NCBI GenBank assembly: GCA_034509925.1
Contig: CM067534.1
Location: forward strand, 3,041,001-3,105,000
Source of the DNA: Hirudinaria manillensis
Taxonomy: Eukaryota; Annelida; Clitellata; Hirudinida; Hirudinidae
Direction of reading: 5' to 3'
Length of the DNA stretch: 64,000 nucleotides
Shown here: positions 1-12,568 of the stretch, piece by piece
Numbering within the stretch: position 1 is the first letter of the stretch
How the letters are laid out: each line of letters begins with the position of its first letter
Translations under genes and position numbers: made by a program
Notes under the pieces: model-generated
Told to the model about the DNA's origin: nothing
Seen by the model: the letters and a program-made list of their open reading frames with translations, nothing else
Databases searched by the model: none

Positions 1-535
1 TGTAGAAACCGGCTTTGGACACGTCGGCCAAAACATGTACATGACCAGCAGAAAATCAGTCGATTCTGTCGCCGCAACCCAGAAGTGGTTCAATGAAAAG
101 AAGGATTACAACTACACTGAAAACAAATGTGGAGAAAAGGCAGTCTGCGGACATTACACTCAGGCACGTGCAATTTTTTACTTCTAAGCGTGAAGTAGAC
201 TTATTGGAGTGGAGAGATTGTCTGGAGTATAACGAATTATTCACTTGCAGGTCGTTTGGGCGAATTCCGAATTCGTTGGATGCGGTGCCACCACTTGTAA
301 CGGAACGAAGGAGGAAGGAAAAGTCAGTGGAACAATATTGGTTTGCAACTACGGACCAGCGTGAGTATCAACAGTTTTTGTCCATTTTACGAGCGTCATT
401 CATAAAACGGTTTTTTTTGTTTCTCGTTATTATAGCGGAAATTATAGAGGTGCAAAGCCGTACAAAGCCGGAAGTCCGTGTAGCGAGTGCCCTCATGAAT
501 ACACTTGCAAGAATGACCTGTGCCACAAACCCTGA
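1..535 (+). CDS. CAP gene copy 1, 5'-truncated by window edge
   Basis: Contains the last part of exon 2 (1-163), exon 3 (251-360) and exon 4 (436-535, stop TGA 533-535). Exon 2 ends in the His-Tyr-Thr-Gln motif followed by a GC donor at 164-165. Intron 3 carries 8 T instead of the usual 9. The visible coding sequence matches the complete copies. Exon 1 and the start of exon 2 lie outside the window, so the gene is presumably whole. Confidence 0.9.
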
Positions 536-636
536 AAACTTGGATTTATTTGAATTTTTTTGGAATTCATGAAAACTACCTTCATTATGCTATATTCATT
601 ATTAGTAATGGTTAAATATGGCTGAATTATTCGAGC

Positions 637-642
637 AATAAA
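637..642 (+). terminator. Polyadenylation signal of CAP gene copy 1
   Basis: AATAAA lies 102 nt after the TGA, in the context GAGCAATAAAAAC, and recurs at the same offset in each unit (3213-3218 in the second). The diverged gene at 40918 has AATACA at the homologous place, a known weaker variant. Confidence 0.75.
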
Positions 643-673
643 AACTAAAATTTAAAAAAAAATTTATTGAATT

Positions 674-780
674 GGGCTTTGCGTTTAGCAATTAAAAAAC
701 CGCACGGGCCGGAATTTTTGCCAAAGCCCGGTACGACCTGCAAACAGACTTAGTAGGCCCGTTCGGCCAAGCCCGCCGAT
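674..780 (+). repeat. GC-rich island with inverted arms, transposon-end-like
   Basis: In otherwise AT-rich spacer this stretch is full of GGGC/GCCC strings. GGGCTTTG at its left end is the exact reverse complement of CAAAGCCC at 722-729, giving an 8-bp stem with a loop of about 40 nt. AGGCCCG and AAGCCCG motifs follow. Such GCCCG-rich ends are common in hAT-type DNA transposons, but no target-site duplication or transposase is visible, so this is at most a relic. It is present once in each array unit and absent after the diverged gene. Confidence 0.4.
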
Positions 781-1083
781 GACCATTTAAATATCCAGCC
801 TCCTCTAATCATGCATCCCAAAAATCATAATATTCACACCTATATTATATAGTCTGATATAGCATTAGCACGTTTAATAGAATTATTAAACTTTATCATT
901 AGAATGCAAAATAACGGTGCTTCAATTGTTTCTGGATCTAAATTGGTTCTCTTTTCGCCTTAGATCCTTCATTACTAAAATTTCTTCCACTGTCCGCATA
1001 GTTTGTTGGCGGGAACTGCAAAAATTTATCCAAAAACACGGTGCGACACTGGGTAATTCCCTGATATCTCCTTATGATTCCAG

Positions 1084-1141
1084 CATTACTCAATGTTATA
1101 CATTATTATGCCATCTTGTTGAACAATCTAATTGAGTAATG
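1084..1141 (+). repeat. Perfect 11-bp inverted repeat (hairpin)
   Basis: CATTACTCAAT (1084-1094) and ATTGAGTAATG (1131-1141) are exact reverse complements separated by 36 nt. The element recurs in each spacer. The function is unknown; it could be a folded-back mobile-element relic or simply structure kept by array homogenisation. Confidence 0.7.
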
Positions 1142-2195
1142 TAATTCTAATTCCTGAGAATCACAATCAATCACAAATTCAGGATATATCCCAAAGGAAC
1201 ACAATTCCCGTATATGCCAAGACCATTTCCGCACTCCACAAATTACCACGAGTACTCATTGACAACGGATCATCTCAAATTAACAACATTGTTCACCATA
1301 TGTAAGAATGAAACTGCTCCTTAAATCCATTCAAACAAGAGACGACAATAATTTATTCAGGGCATGTCGCAGCTACGTCCGTCCAATCTTTTAACATTGA
1401 TTTCCTCATTCTGGAATAGCAAGAAGGTTGTAATTAAAATCGCGTTCCAAAAAGATTGGCAAGAGCCAACATCGCTTTCAGAGCACCGCCTTACCGAAGC
1501 AGAATATATCGACCAGGACTTGAACCTTAAACTCTCGAACGTCGACGTCGTAAATGCGATTTATGCTTTTAATACAAAACGGTACGTGGCCTTGTTCAAT
1601 GCAATATTCTAGAATTCTATGCCTTTTTGGTCTCCATAACCTGTGATTATCCACTTCTTTACACCAAATGTTCCACAAGTCGCAGACAATAATCCTCCAT
1701 CAAACCATGGAATTCTCTACCTCCGGATATTATTAACTCAACAACAATATCTCGTTTTACATCTTGAATGTTTGACCATAAAAAACACCTATTAATTAAG
1801 TGATCGCCAAATTTCACTACTTTATATATAATTCTACATTTATATGAAGCTTCATTATATTTTCGCATTTACTAATAGTCACCACAAAAATCTGTGTAAC
1901 TAATTTGTTTAGATGGCCCTTCAAATTATTTTTACAAAAAAAATATATAAACTAAAAATTAAAAAAGTTACAATAATATCACTCTAACCCACATTAAGCA
2001 TTTCTAAGTACACATATTAACACTGATCCGAAAGAAATATTAGTTGATGACAAAAAAGACATCAACAATGACATAAGCTGGTGGACCAAACAACAAAAAA
2101 AGTTTATACACGAGTGCGTACGAATGATGATTCTTAAAAAAATGCTTAAATAGCTTCGAAGTCGAGTTTGGAAACGTGATCGACTCTCATTCGGG

Positions 2196-2258
2196 GTAGG
2201 TTGTAGTTGAGAAATGAAACGTTTCAATCGATCATAATAACAACCTTTAAACTTTCAG
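2196..2258 (+). promoter_or_regulatory. Putative 5'UTR intron or trans-splice acceptor before CAP ATG
   Basis: A pyrimidine-rich run ending TTTCAG lies 3 nt before the ATG, followed by AAG. A GTAGGT donor candidate sits 63 nt upstream. The diverged gene keeps both ends (GTGAGG at 40850 and TTCAG at 40914) although the sequence between them has changed. A cis-spliced leader intron fits the lengths of the other introns (76-96 nt). A spliced-leader acceptor is the alternative. Upstream of the donor, a TTAAATAG box and a TCATTC initiator-like motif may be the core promoter, which is inference only. Confidence 0.5.
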
Positions 2259-2261
2259 AAG

Positions 2262-3111
2262 ATGATGAAGATCTTGATTCTCGTCGCCGTAACTTTCTGC
2301 CTCGCATCTGGGGCGAAGCTGAGTCCAGAAGATGAACAAAATATTCTCGACAAGCACAATGAACTCAGAAGAGGAGAAGGTGCGAGTGACATGAAGGAAA
2401 TGGTAAGGATGGATTCATTCATTTTATGCTTCCAGAAGTAAGCTGAAGACATTTGGTCAGAGAACATTAGATGTAGAGTTGAATTATTCGACTGACAGAA
2501 ATGGGATCCAACTTTGGCTCACTCTGCAAGCTTGTGGGCCGATGGCTGCGTGTTCAAGCACGGACATCCAGAAGATGTAGAAACCGGCTTTGGACACGTC
2601 GGCCAAAACATGTACATGACCAGCAGAAAATCAGTCGATTCTGTCGCCGCAACCCAGAAGTGGTTCAATGAAAAGAAGGATTACAACTACACTGAAAACA
2701 AATGTGGAGAAAAGGCAGTCTGCGGACATTACACTCAGGCACGTGCAATTTTTTACTTCTAAGCGTGAAGTAGACTTATTGGAGTGGAGAGATTGTCTGG
2801 AGTATAACGAATTATTCACTTGCAGGTCGTTTGGGCGAATTCCGAATTCGTTGGATGCGGTGCCACCACTTGTAACGGAACGAAGGAGGAAGGAAAAGTC
2901 AGTGGAACAATATTGGTTTGCAACTACGGACCAGCGTGAGTATCAACAGTTTTTGTCCATTTTACGAGCGTCATTCATAAAACGGTTTTTTTTTGTTTCT
3001 CGTTATTATAGCGGAAATTATAGAGGTGCAAAGCCGTACAAAGCCGGAAGTCCGTGTAGCGAGTGCCCTCATGAATACACTTGCAAGAATGACCTGTGCC
3101 ACAAACCCTGA
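2262..3111 (+). CDS. CAP-superfamily secreted protein, copy 2 (type copy)
   Basis: Exons 2262-2402, 2499-2738, 2826-2935 and 3012-3111 encode 196 residues. Residues 1-17 form a signal peptide ending in Ala-Ser-Gly. The CAP domain follows: [28 protein letters not shown] and CNYGPAGNYRG. The C-terminal hinge has four Cys (179, 182, 188, 193) in a CRISP-like PCSECP..TC...LC pattern, with no ion-channel regulator domain after it. Of the usual CAP pocket residues, His68, Glu105 and His124 are present, but the first Glu is Gln83 (VGQN). Intron 2 has a GC donor (2739-2740); splicing there is needed to join HYTQ to VVWA. Family members are extracellular proteins of venom, immunity, sterol binding or reproduction; the role here is unknown. 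Confidence 0.93.
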
Positions 3112-4838
3112 AAACTTGGATTTATTTGAATTTTTTTGGAATTCATGAAAACTACCTTCATTATGCTATATTCATTATTAGTAATGGTTAAATATGGCTG
3201 AATTATTCGAGCAATAAAAACTAAAATTTAAAAAAAAATTTATTGAATTGGGCTTTGCGTTTAGCAATTAAAAAACCGCACGGGCCGGAATTTTTGCCAA
3301 AGCCCGGTACGACCTGCAAACAGACTTAGTAGGCCCGTTCGGCCAAGCCCGCCGATGACCATTTAAATATCCAGCCTCCTCTAATCATGCATCCCAAAAA
3401 TCATAATATTCACACCTATATTATATAGTCTGATATAGCATTAGCACGTTTAATAGAATTATTAAACTTTATCATTAGAATGCAAAATAACGGTGCTTCA
3501 ATTGTTTCTGGATCTAAATTGGTTCTCTTTTCGCCTTAGATCCTTCATTACTAAAATTTCTTCCACTGTCCGCATAGTTTGTTGGCGGGAACTGCAAAAA
3601 TTTATCCAAAAACACGGTGCGACACTGGGTAATTCCCTGATATCTCCTTATGATTCCAGCATTACTCAATGTTATACATTATTATGCCATCTTGTTGAAC
3701 AATCTAATTGAGTAATGTAATTCTAATTCCTGAGAATCACAATCAATCACAAATTCAGGATATATCCCAAAGGAACACAATTCCCGTATATGCCAAGACC
3801 ATTTCCGCACTCCACAAATTACCACGAGTACTCATTGACAACGGATCATCTCAAATTAACAACATTGTTCACCATATGTAAGAATGAAACTGCTCCTTAA
3901 ATCCATTCAAACAAGAGACGACAATAATTTATTCAGGGCATGTCGCAGCTACGTCCGTCCAATCTTTTAACATTGATTTCCTCATTCTGGAATAGCAAGA
4001 AGGTTGTAATTAAAATCGCGTTCCAAAAAGATTGGCAAGAGCCAACATCGCTTTCAGAGCACCGCCTTACCGAAGCAGAATATATCGACCAGGACTTGAA
4101 CCTTAAACTCTCGAACGTCGACGTCGTAAATGCGATTTATGCTTTTAATACAAAACGGTACGTGGCCTTGTTCAATGCAATATTCTAGAATTCTATGCCT
4201 TTTTGGTCTCCATAACCTGTGATTATCCACTTCTTTACACCAAATGTTCCACAAGTCGCAGACAATAATCCTCCATCAAACCATGGAATTCTCTACCTCC
4301 GGATATTATTAACCCAACAACAATATCTCGTTTTACATCTTGAATGTTTGACCATAAAAAACACCTATTAATTAAGTGATCGCCAAATTTCACTACTTTA
4401 TATATAATTCTACATTTATATGAAGCTTCATTATATTTTCGCATTTACTAATAGTCACCACAAAAATCTGTGTAACTAATTTGTTTAGATGGCCCTTCAA
4501 ATTATTTTTACAAAAAAAATATATAAACTAAAAATTAAAAAAAGTTACAATAATATCACTCTAACCCACATTAAGCATTTCTAAGTACACATATTAACAC
4601 TGATCCGAAAGAAATATTAGTTGATGACAAAAAAGACATCAACAATGACATAAGCTGGTGGACCAAACAACAAAAAAAGTTTATACACGAGTGCGTACGA
4701 ATGATGATTCTTAAAAAAATGCTTAAATAGCTTCGAAGTCGAGTTTGGAAACGTGATCGACTCTCATTCGGGGTAGGTTGTAGTTGAGAAATGAAACGTT
4801 TCAATCGATCATAATAACAACCTTTAAACTTTCAGAAG

Positions 4839-5687
4839 ATGATGAAGATCTTGATTCTCGTCGCCGTAACTTTCTGCCTCGCATCTGGGGCGAAGCTGAG
4901 TCCAGAAGATGAACAAAATATTCTCGACAAGCACAATGAACTCAGAAGAGGAGAAGGTGCGAGTGACATGAAGGAAATGGTAAGGATGGATTCATTCATT
5001 TTATGCTTCCAGAAGTAAGCTGAAGACATTTGGTCAGAGAACATTAGATGTAGAGTTGAATTATTCGACTGACAGAAATGGGATCCAACTTTGGCTCACT
5101 CTGCAAGCTTGTGGGCCGATGGCTGCGTGTTCAAGCACGGACATCCAGAAGATGTAGAAACCGGCTTTGGACACGTCGGCCAAAACATGTACATGACCAG
5201 CAGAAAATCAGTCGATTCTGTCGCCGCAACCCAGAAGTGGTTCAATGAAAAGAAGGATTACAACTACACTGAAAACAAATGTGGAGAAAAGGCAGTCTGC
5301 GGACATTACACTCAGGCACGTGCAATTTTTTACTTCTAAGCGTGAAGTAGACTTATTGGAGTGGAGAGATTGTCTGGAGTATAACGAATTATTCACTTGC
5401 AGGTCGTTTGGGCGAATTCCGAATTCGTTGGATGCGGTGCCACCACTTGTAACGGAACGAAGGAGGAAGGAAAAGTCAGTGGAACAATATTGGTTTGCAA
5501 CTACGGACCAGCGTGAGTATCAACAGTTTTTGTCCATTTTACGAGCGTCATTCATAAAACGGTTTTTTTTGTTTCTCGTTATTATAGCGGAAATTATAGA
5601 GGTGCAAAGCCGTACAAAGCCGGAAGTCCGTGTAGCGAGTGCCCTCATGAATACACTTGCAAGAATGACCTGTGCCACAAACCCTGA
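4839..5687 (+). CDS. CAP gene copy 3
   Basis: Exons 4839-4979, 5076-5315, 5403-5512 and 5588-5687. Protein identical to copy 2. Intron 3 is one T shorter (8 T), a variant shared with copies 1 and 7. The spacers on both sides carry the C form of the CAACCC/CAACTC site. Confidence 0.92.
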
Positions 5688-7414
5688 AAACTTGGATTTA
5701 TTTGAATTTTTTTGGAATTCATGAAAACTACCTTCATTATGCTATATTCATTATTAGTAATGGTTAAATATGGCTGAATTATTCGAGCAATAAAAACTAA
5801 AATTTAAAAAAAAATTTATTGAATTGGGCTTTGCGTTTAGCAATTAAAAAACCGCACGGGCCGGAATTTTTGCCAAAGCCCGGTACGACCTGCAAACAGA
5901 CTTAGTAGGCCCGTTCGGCCAAGCCCGCCGATGACCATTTAAATATCCAGCCTCCTCTAATCATGCATCCCAAAAATCATAATATTCACACCTATATTAT
6001 ATAGTCTGATATAGCATTAGCACGTTTAATAGAATTATTAAACTTTATCATTAGAATGCAAAATAACGGTGCTTCAATTGTTTCTGGATCTAAATTGGTT
6101 CTCTTTTCGCCTTAGATCCTTCATTACTAAAATTTCTTCCACTGTCCGCATAGTTTGTTGGCGGGAACTGCAAAAATTTATCCAAAAACACGGTGCGACA
6201 CTGGGTAATTCCCTGATATCTCCTTATGATTCCAGCATTACTCAATGTTATACATTATTATGCCATCTTGTTGAACAATCTAATTGAGTAATGTAATTCT
6301 AATTCCTGAGAATCACAATCAATCACAAATTCAGGATATATCCCAAAGGAACACAATTCCCGTATATGCCAAGACCATTTCCGCACTCCACAAATTACCA
6401 CGAGTACTCATTGACAACGGATCATCTCAAATTAACAACATTGTTCACCATATGTAAGAATGAAACTGCTCCTTAAATCCATTCAAACAAGAGACGACAA
6501 TAATTTATTCAGGGCATGTCGCAGCTACGTCCGTCCAATCTTTTAACATTGATTTCCTCATTCTGGAATAGCAAGAAGGTTGTAATTAAAATCGCGTTCC
6601 AAAAAGATTGGCAAGAGCCAACATCGCTTTCAGAGCACCGCCTTACCGAAGCAGAATATATCGACCAGGACTTGAACCTTAAACTCTCGAACGTCGACGT
6701 CGTAAATGCGATTTATGCTTTTAATACAAAACGGTACGTGGCCTTGTTCAATGCAATATTCTAGAATTCTATGCCTTTTTGGTCTCCATAACCTGTGATT
6801 ATCCACTTCTTTACACCAAATGTTCCACAAGTCGCAGACAATAATCCTCCATCAAACCATGGAATTCTCTACCTCCGGATATTATTAACCCAACAACAAT
6901 ATCTCGTTTTACATCTTGAATGTTTGACCATAAAAAACACCTATTAATTAAGTGATCGCCAAATTTCACTACTTTATATATAATTCTACATTTATATGAA
7001 GCTTCATTATATTTTCGCATTTACTAATAGTCACCACAAAAATCTGTGTAACTAATTTGTTTAGATGGCCCTTCAAATTATTTTTACAAAAAAAATATAT
7101 AAACTAAAAATTAAAAAAAGTTACAATAATATCACTCTAACCCACATTAAGCATTTCTAAGTACACATATTAACACTGATCCGAAAGAAATATTAGTTGA
7201 TGACAAAAAAGACATCAACAATGACATAAGCTGGTGGACCAAACAACAAAAAAAGTTTATACACGAGTGCGTACGAATGATGATTCTTAAAAAAATGCTT
7301 AAATAGCTTCGAAGTCGAGTTTGGAAACGTGATCGACTCTCATTCGGGGTAGGTTGTAGTTGAGAAATGAAACGTTTCAATCGATCATAATAACAACCTT
7401 TAAACTTTCAGAAG

Positions 7415-8264
7415 ATGATGAAGATCTTGATTCTCGTCGCCGTAACTTTCTGCCTCGCATCTGGGGCGAAGCTGAGTCCAGAAGATGAACAAAATATTCT
7501 CGACAAGCACAATGAACTCAGAAGAGGAGAAGGTGCGAGTGACATGAAGGAAATGGTAAGGATGGATTCATTCATTTTATGCTTCCAGAAGTAAGCTGAA
7601 GACATTTGGTCAGAGAACATTAGATGTAGAGTTGAATTATTCGACTGACAGAAATGGGATCCAACTTTGGCTCACTCTGCAAGCTTGTGGGCCGATGGCT
7701 GCGTGTTCAAGCACGGACATCCAGAAGATGTAGAAACCGGCTTTGGACACGTCGGCCAAAACATGTACATGACCAGCAGAAAATCAGTCGATTCTGTCGC
7801 CGCAACCCAGAAGTGGTTCAATGAAAAGAAGGATTACAACTACACTGAAAACAAATGTGGAGAAAAGGCAGTCTGCGGACATTACACTCAGGCACGTGCA
7901 ATTTTTTACTTCTAAGCGTGAAGTAGACTTATTGGAGTGGAGAGATTGTCTGGAGTATAACGAATTATTCACTTGCAGGTCGTTTGGGCGAATTCCGAAT
8001 TCGTTGGATGCGGTGCCACCACTTGTAACGGAACGAAGGAGGAAGGAAAAGTCAGTGGAACAATATTGGTTTGCAACTACGGACCAGCGTGAGTATCAAC
8101 AGTTTTTGTCCATTTTACGAGCGTCATTCATAAAACGGTTTTTTTTTGTTTCTCGTTATTATAGCGGAAATTATAGAGGTGCAAAGCCGTACAAAGCCGG
8201 AAGTCCGTGTAGCGAGTGCCCTCATGAATACACTTGCAAGAATGACCTGTGCCACAAACCCTGA
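7415..8264 (+). CDS. CAP gene copy 4
   Basis: Exons 7415-7555, 7652-7891, 7979-8088 and 8165-8264. Protein identical to copy 2. The spacer that follows has one extra T near 9541 that is seen in no other unit. Confidence 0.92.
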
Positions 8265-9992
8265 AAACTTGGATTTATTTGAATTTTTTTGGAATTCATG
8301 AAAACTACCTTCATTATGCTATATTCATTATTAGTAATGGTTAAATATGGCTGAATTATTCGAGCAATAAAAACTAAAATTTAAAAAAAAATTTATTGAA
8401 TTGGGCTTTGCGTTTAGCAATTAAAAAACCGCACGGGCCGGAATTTTTGCCAAAGCCCGGTACGACCTGCAAACAGACTTAGTAGGCCCGTTCGGCCAAG
8501 CCCGCCGATGACCATTTAAATATCCAGCCTCCTCTAATCATGCATCCCAAAAATCATAATATTCACACCTATATTATATAGTCTGATATAGCATTAGCAC
8601 GTTTAATAGAATTATTAAACTTTATCATTAGAATGCAAAATAACGGTGCTTCAATTGTTTCTGGATCTAAATTGGTTCTCTTTTCGCCTTAGATCCTTCA
8701 TTACTAAAATTTCTTCCACTGTCCGCATAGTTTGTTGGCGGGAACTGCAAAAATTTATCCAAAAACACGGTGCGACACTGGGTAATTCCCTGATATCTCC
8801 TTATGATTCCAGCATTACTCAATGTTATACATTATTATGCCATCTTGTTGAACAATCTAATTGAGTAATGTAATTCTAATTCCTGAGAATCACAATCAAT
8901 CACAAATTCAGGATATATCCCAAAGGAACACAATTCCCGTATATGCCAAGACCATTTCCGCACTCCACAAATTACCACGAGTACTCATTGACAACGGATC
9001 ATCTCAAATTAACAACATTGTTCACCATATGTAAGAATGAAACTGCTCCTTAAATCCATTCAAACAAGAGACGACAATAATTTATTCAGGGCATGTCGCA
9101 GCTACGTCCGTCCAATCTTTTAACATTGATTTCCTCATTCTGGAATAGCAAGAAGGTTGTAATTAAAATCGCGTTCCAAAAAGATTGGCAAGAGCCAACA
9201 TCGCTTTCAGAGCACCGCCTTACCGAAGCAGAATATATCGACCAGGACTTGAACCTTAAACTCTCGAACGTCGACGTCGTAAATGCGATTTATGCTTTTA
9301 ATACAAAACGGTACGTGGCCTTGTTCAATGCAATATTCTAGAATTCTATGCCTTTTTGGTCTCCATAACCTGTGATTATCCACTTCTTTACACCAAATGT
9401 TCCACAAGTCGCAGACAATAATCCTCCATCAAACCATGGAATTCTCTACCTCCGGATATTATTAACCCAACAACAATATCTCGTTTTACATCTTGAATGT
9501 TTGACCATAAAAAACACCTATTAATTAAGTGATCGCCAAATTTTCACTACTTTATATATAATTCTACATTTATATGAAGCTTCATTATATTTTCGCATTT
9601 ACTAATAGTCACCACAAAAATCTGTGTAACTAATTTGTTTAGATGGCCCTTCAAATTATTTTTACAAAAAAAATATATAAACTAAAAATTAAAAAAAGTT
9701 ACAATAATATCACTCTAACCCACATTAAGCATTTCTAAGTACACATATTAACACTGATCCGAAAGAAATATTAGTTGATGACAAAAAAGACATCAACAAT
9801 GACATAAGCTGGTGGACCAAACAACAAAAAAAGTTTATACACGAGTGCGTACGAATGATGATTCTTAAAAAAATGCTTAAATAGCTTCGAAGTCGAGTTT
9901 GGAAACGTGATCGACTCTCATTCGGGGTAGGTTGTAGTTGAGAAATGAAACGTTTCAATCGATCATAATAACAACCTTTAAACTTTCAGAAG

Positions 9993-10842
9993 ATGATGAA
10001 GATCTTGATTCTCGTCGCCGTAACTTTCTGCCTCGCATCTGGGGCGAAGCTGAGTCCAGAAGATGAACAAAATATTCTCGACAAGCACAATGAACTCAGA
10101 AGAGGAGAAGGTGCGAGTGACATGAAGGAAATGGTAAGGATGGATTCATTCATTTTATGCTTCCAGAAGTAAGCTGAAGACATTTGGTCAGAGAACATTA
10201 GATGTAGAGTTGAATTATTCGACTGACAGAAATGGGATCCAACTTTGGCTCACTCTGCAAGCTTGTGGGCCGATGGCTGCGTGTTCAAGCACGGACATCC
10301 AGAAGATGTAGAAACCGGCTTTGGACACGTCGGCCAAAACATGTACATGACCAGCAGAAAATCAGTCGATTCTGTCGCCGCAACCCAGAAGTGGTTCAAT
10401 GAAAAGAAGGATTACAACTACACTGAAAACAAATGTGGAGAAAAGGCAGTCTGCGGACATTACACTCAGGCACGTGCAATTTTTTACTTCTAAGCGTGAA
10501 GTAGACTTATTGGAGTGGAGAGATTGTCTGGAGTATAACGAATTATTCACTTGCAGGTCGTTTGGGCGAATTCCGAATTCGTTGGATGCGGTGCCACCAC
10601 TTGTAACGGAACGAAGGAGGAAGGAAAAGTCAGTGGAACAATATTGGTTTGCAACTACGGACCAGCGTGAGTATCAACAGTTTTTGTCCATTTTACGAGC
10701 GTCATTCATAAAACGGTTTTTTTTTGTTTCTCGTTATTATAGCGGAAATTATAGAGGTGCAAAGCCGTACAAAGCCGGAAGTCCGTGTAGCGAGTGCCCT
10801 CATGAATACACTTGCAAGAATGACCTGTGCCACAAACCCTGA
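9993..10842 (+). CDS. CAP gene copy 5
   Basis: Exons 9993-10133, 10230-10469, 10557-10666 and 10743-10842. Protein identical to copy 2. After this gene the spacers switch from the C to the T form of the spacer SNP. Confidence 0.92.
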
Positions 10843-12568
10843 AAACTTGGATTTATTTGAATTTTTTTGGAATTCATGAAAACTACCTTCATTATGCTAT
10901 ATTCATTATTAGTAATGGTTAAATATGGCTGAATTATTCGAGCAATAAAAACTAAAATTTAAAAAAAAATTTATTGAATTGGGCTTTGCGTTTAGCAATT
11001 AAAAAACCGCACGGGCCGGAATTTTTGCCAAAGCCCGGTACGACCTGCAAACAGACTTAGTAGGCCCGTTCGGCCAAGCCCGCCGATGACCATTTAAATA
11101 TCCAGCCTCCTCTAATCATGCATCCCAAAAATCATAATATTCACACCTATATTATATAGTCTGATATAGCATTAGCACGTTTAATAGAATTATTAAACTT
11201 TATCATTAGAATGCAAAATAACGGTGCTTCAATTGTTTCTGGATCTAAATTGGTTCTCTTTTCGCCTTAGATCCTTCATTACTAAAATTTCTTCCACTGT
11301 CCGCATAGTTTGTTGGCGGGAACTGCAAAAATTTATCCAAAAACACGGTGCGACACTGGGTAATTCCCTGATATCTCCTTATGATTCCAGCATTACTCAA
11401 TGTTATACATTATTATGCCATCTTGTTGAACAATCTAATTGAGTAATGTAATTCTAATTCCTGAGAATCACAATCAATCACAAATTCAGGATATATCCCA
11501 AAGGAACACAATTCCCGTATATGCCAAGACCATTTCCGCACTCCACAAATTACCACGAGTACTCATTGACAACGGATCATCTCAAATTAACAACATTGTT
11601 CACCATATGTAAGAATGAAACTGCTCCTTAAATCCATTCAAACAAGAGACGACAATAATTTATTCAGGGCATGTCGCAGCTACGTCCGTCCAATCTTTTA
11701 ACATTGATTTCCTCATTCTGGAATAGCAAGAAGGTTGTAATTAAAATCGCGTTCCAAAAAGATTGGCAAGAGCCAACATCGCTTTCAGAGCACCGCCTTA
11801 CCGAAGCAGAATATATCGACCAGGACTTGAACCTTAAACTCTCGAACGTCGACGTCGTAAATGCGATTTATGCTTTTAATACAAAACGGTACGTGGCCTT
11901 GTTCAATGCAATATTCTAGAATTCTATGCCTTTTTGGTCTCCATAACCTGTGATTATCCACTTCTTTACACCAAATGTTCCACAAGTCGCAGACAATAAT
12001 CCTCCATCAAACCATGGAATTCTCTACCTCCGGATATTATTAACTCAACAACAATATCTCGTTTTACATCTTGAATGTTTGACCATAAAAAACACCTATT
12101 AATTAAGTGATCGCCAAATTTCACTACTTTATATATAATTCTACATTTATATGAAGCTTCATTATATTTTCGCATTTACTAATAGTCACCACAAAAATCT
12201 GTGTAACTAATTTGTTTAGATGGCCCTTCAAATTATTTTTACAAAAAAAATATATAAACTAAAAATTAAAAAAAGTTACAATAATATCACTCTAACCCAC
12301 ATTAAGCATTTCTAAGTACACATATTAACACTGATCCGAAAGAAATATTAGTTGATGACAAAAAAGACATCAACAATGACATAAGCTGGTGGACCAAACA
12401 ACAAAAAAAGTTTATACACGAGTGCGTACGAATGATGATTCTTAAAAAATGCTTAAATAGCTTCGAAGTCGAGTTTGGAAACGTGATCGACTCTCATTCG
12501 GGGTAGGTTGTAGTTGAGAAATGAAACGTTTCAATCGATCATAATAACAACCTTTAAACTTTCAGAAG

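Larger units (their letters stand above)
536..2261 (+). other. Array spacer between CAP genes (type example)
   Basis: About 1.73 kb without a convincing gene. In order it holds the 3'UTR with AATAAA at 637-642, a GC-rich island with inverted arms (674-780), a perfect 11-bp hairpin (1084-1141), an unremarkable AT-rich stretch with short ORFs on both strands, and the promoter-proximal leader with a putative 63-nt intron (2196-2258). The same spacer recurs at 3112-4838, 5688-7414, 8265-9992, 10843-12568, 13419-15145, 15995-17720, 18571-20297, 21148-22874, 23725-25451, 26302-28028, 28879-30606, 31458-33183, 34034-35760, 36611-38338 and 39189-40917. The small ORFs near 1364-1612 and its counterparts are kept only because the whole unit is homogenised. 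The minus strand near 1530 has a GGTTCAAGTCC string like a tRNA B box, but no cloverleaf forms. Confidence 0.8.

Noticed and set aside
1364-1612. 82-codon plus-strand ORF repeated in every spacer
   Set aside because: Kept only because the whole unit is homogenised; its TTG start is not eukaryotic practice, there is an overlapping antisense ORF of similar quality, and no family is recognised.
1478-1678. Minus-strand ORF and B-box-like GGTTCAAGTCC, possible tRNA or SINE
   Set aside because: The T-arm stem is mismatched, no acceptor stem or A box pairs with it, and there is no poly-A or target duplication.
2668-3111. Single long ORF of 147 codons across each CAP gene
   Set aside because: It runs through introns 2 and 3 in a mixed frame; only its last part overlaps true exon 4. 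The spliced CAP frame is clearly the real one.
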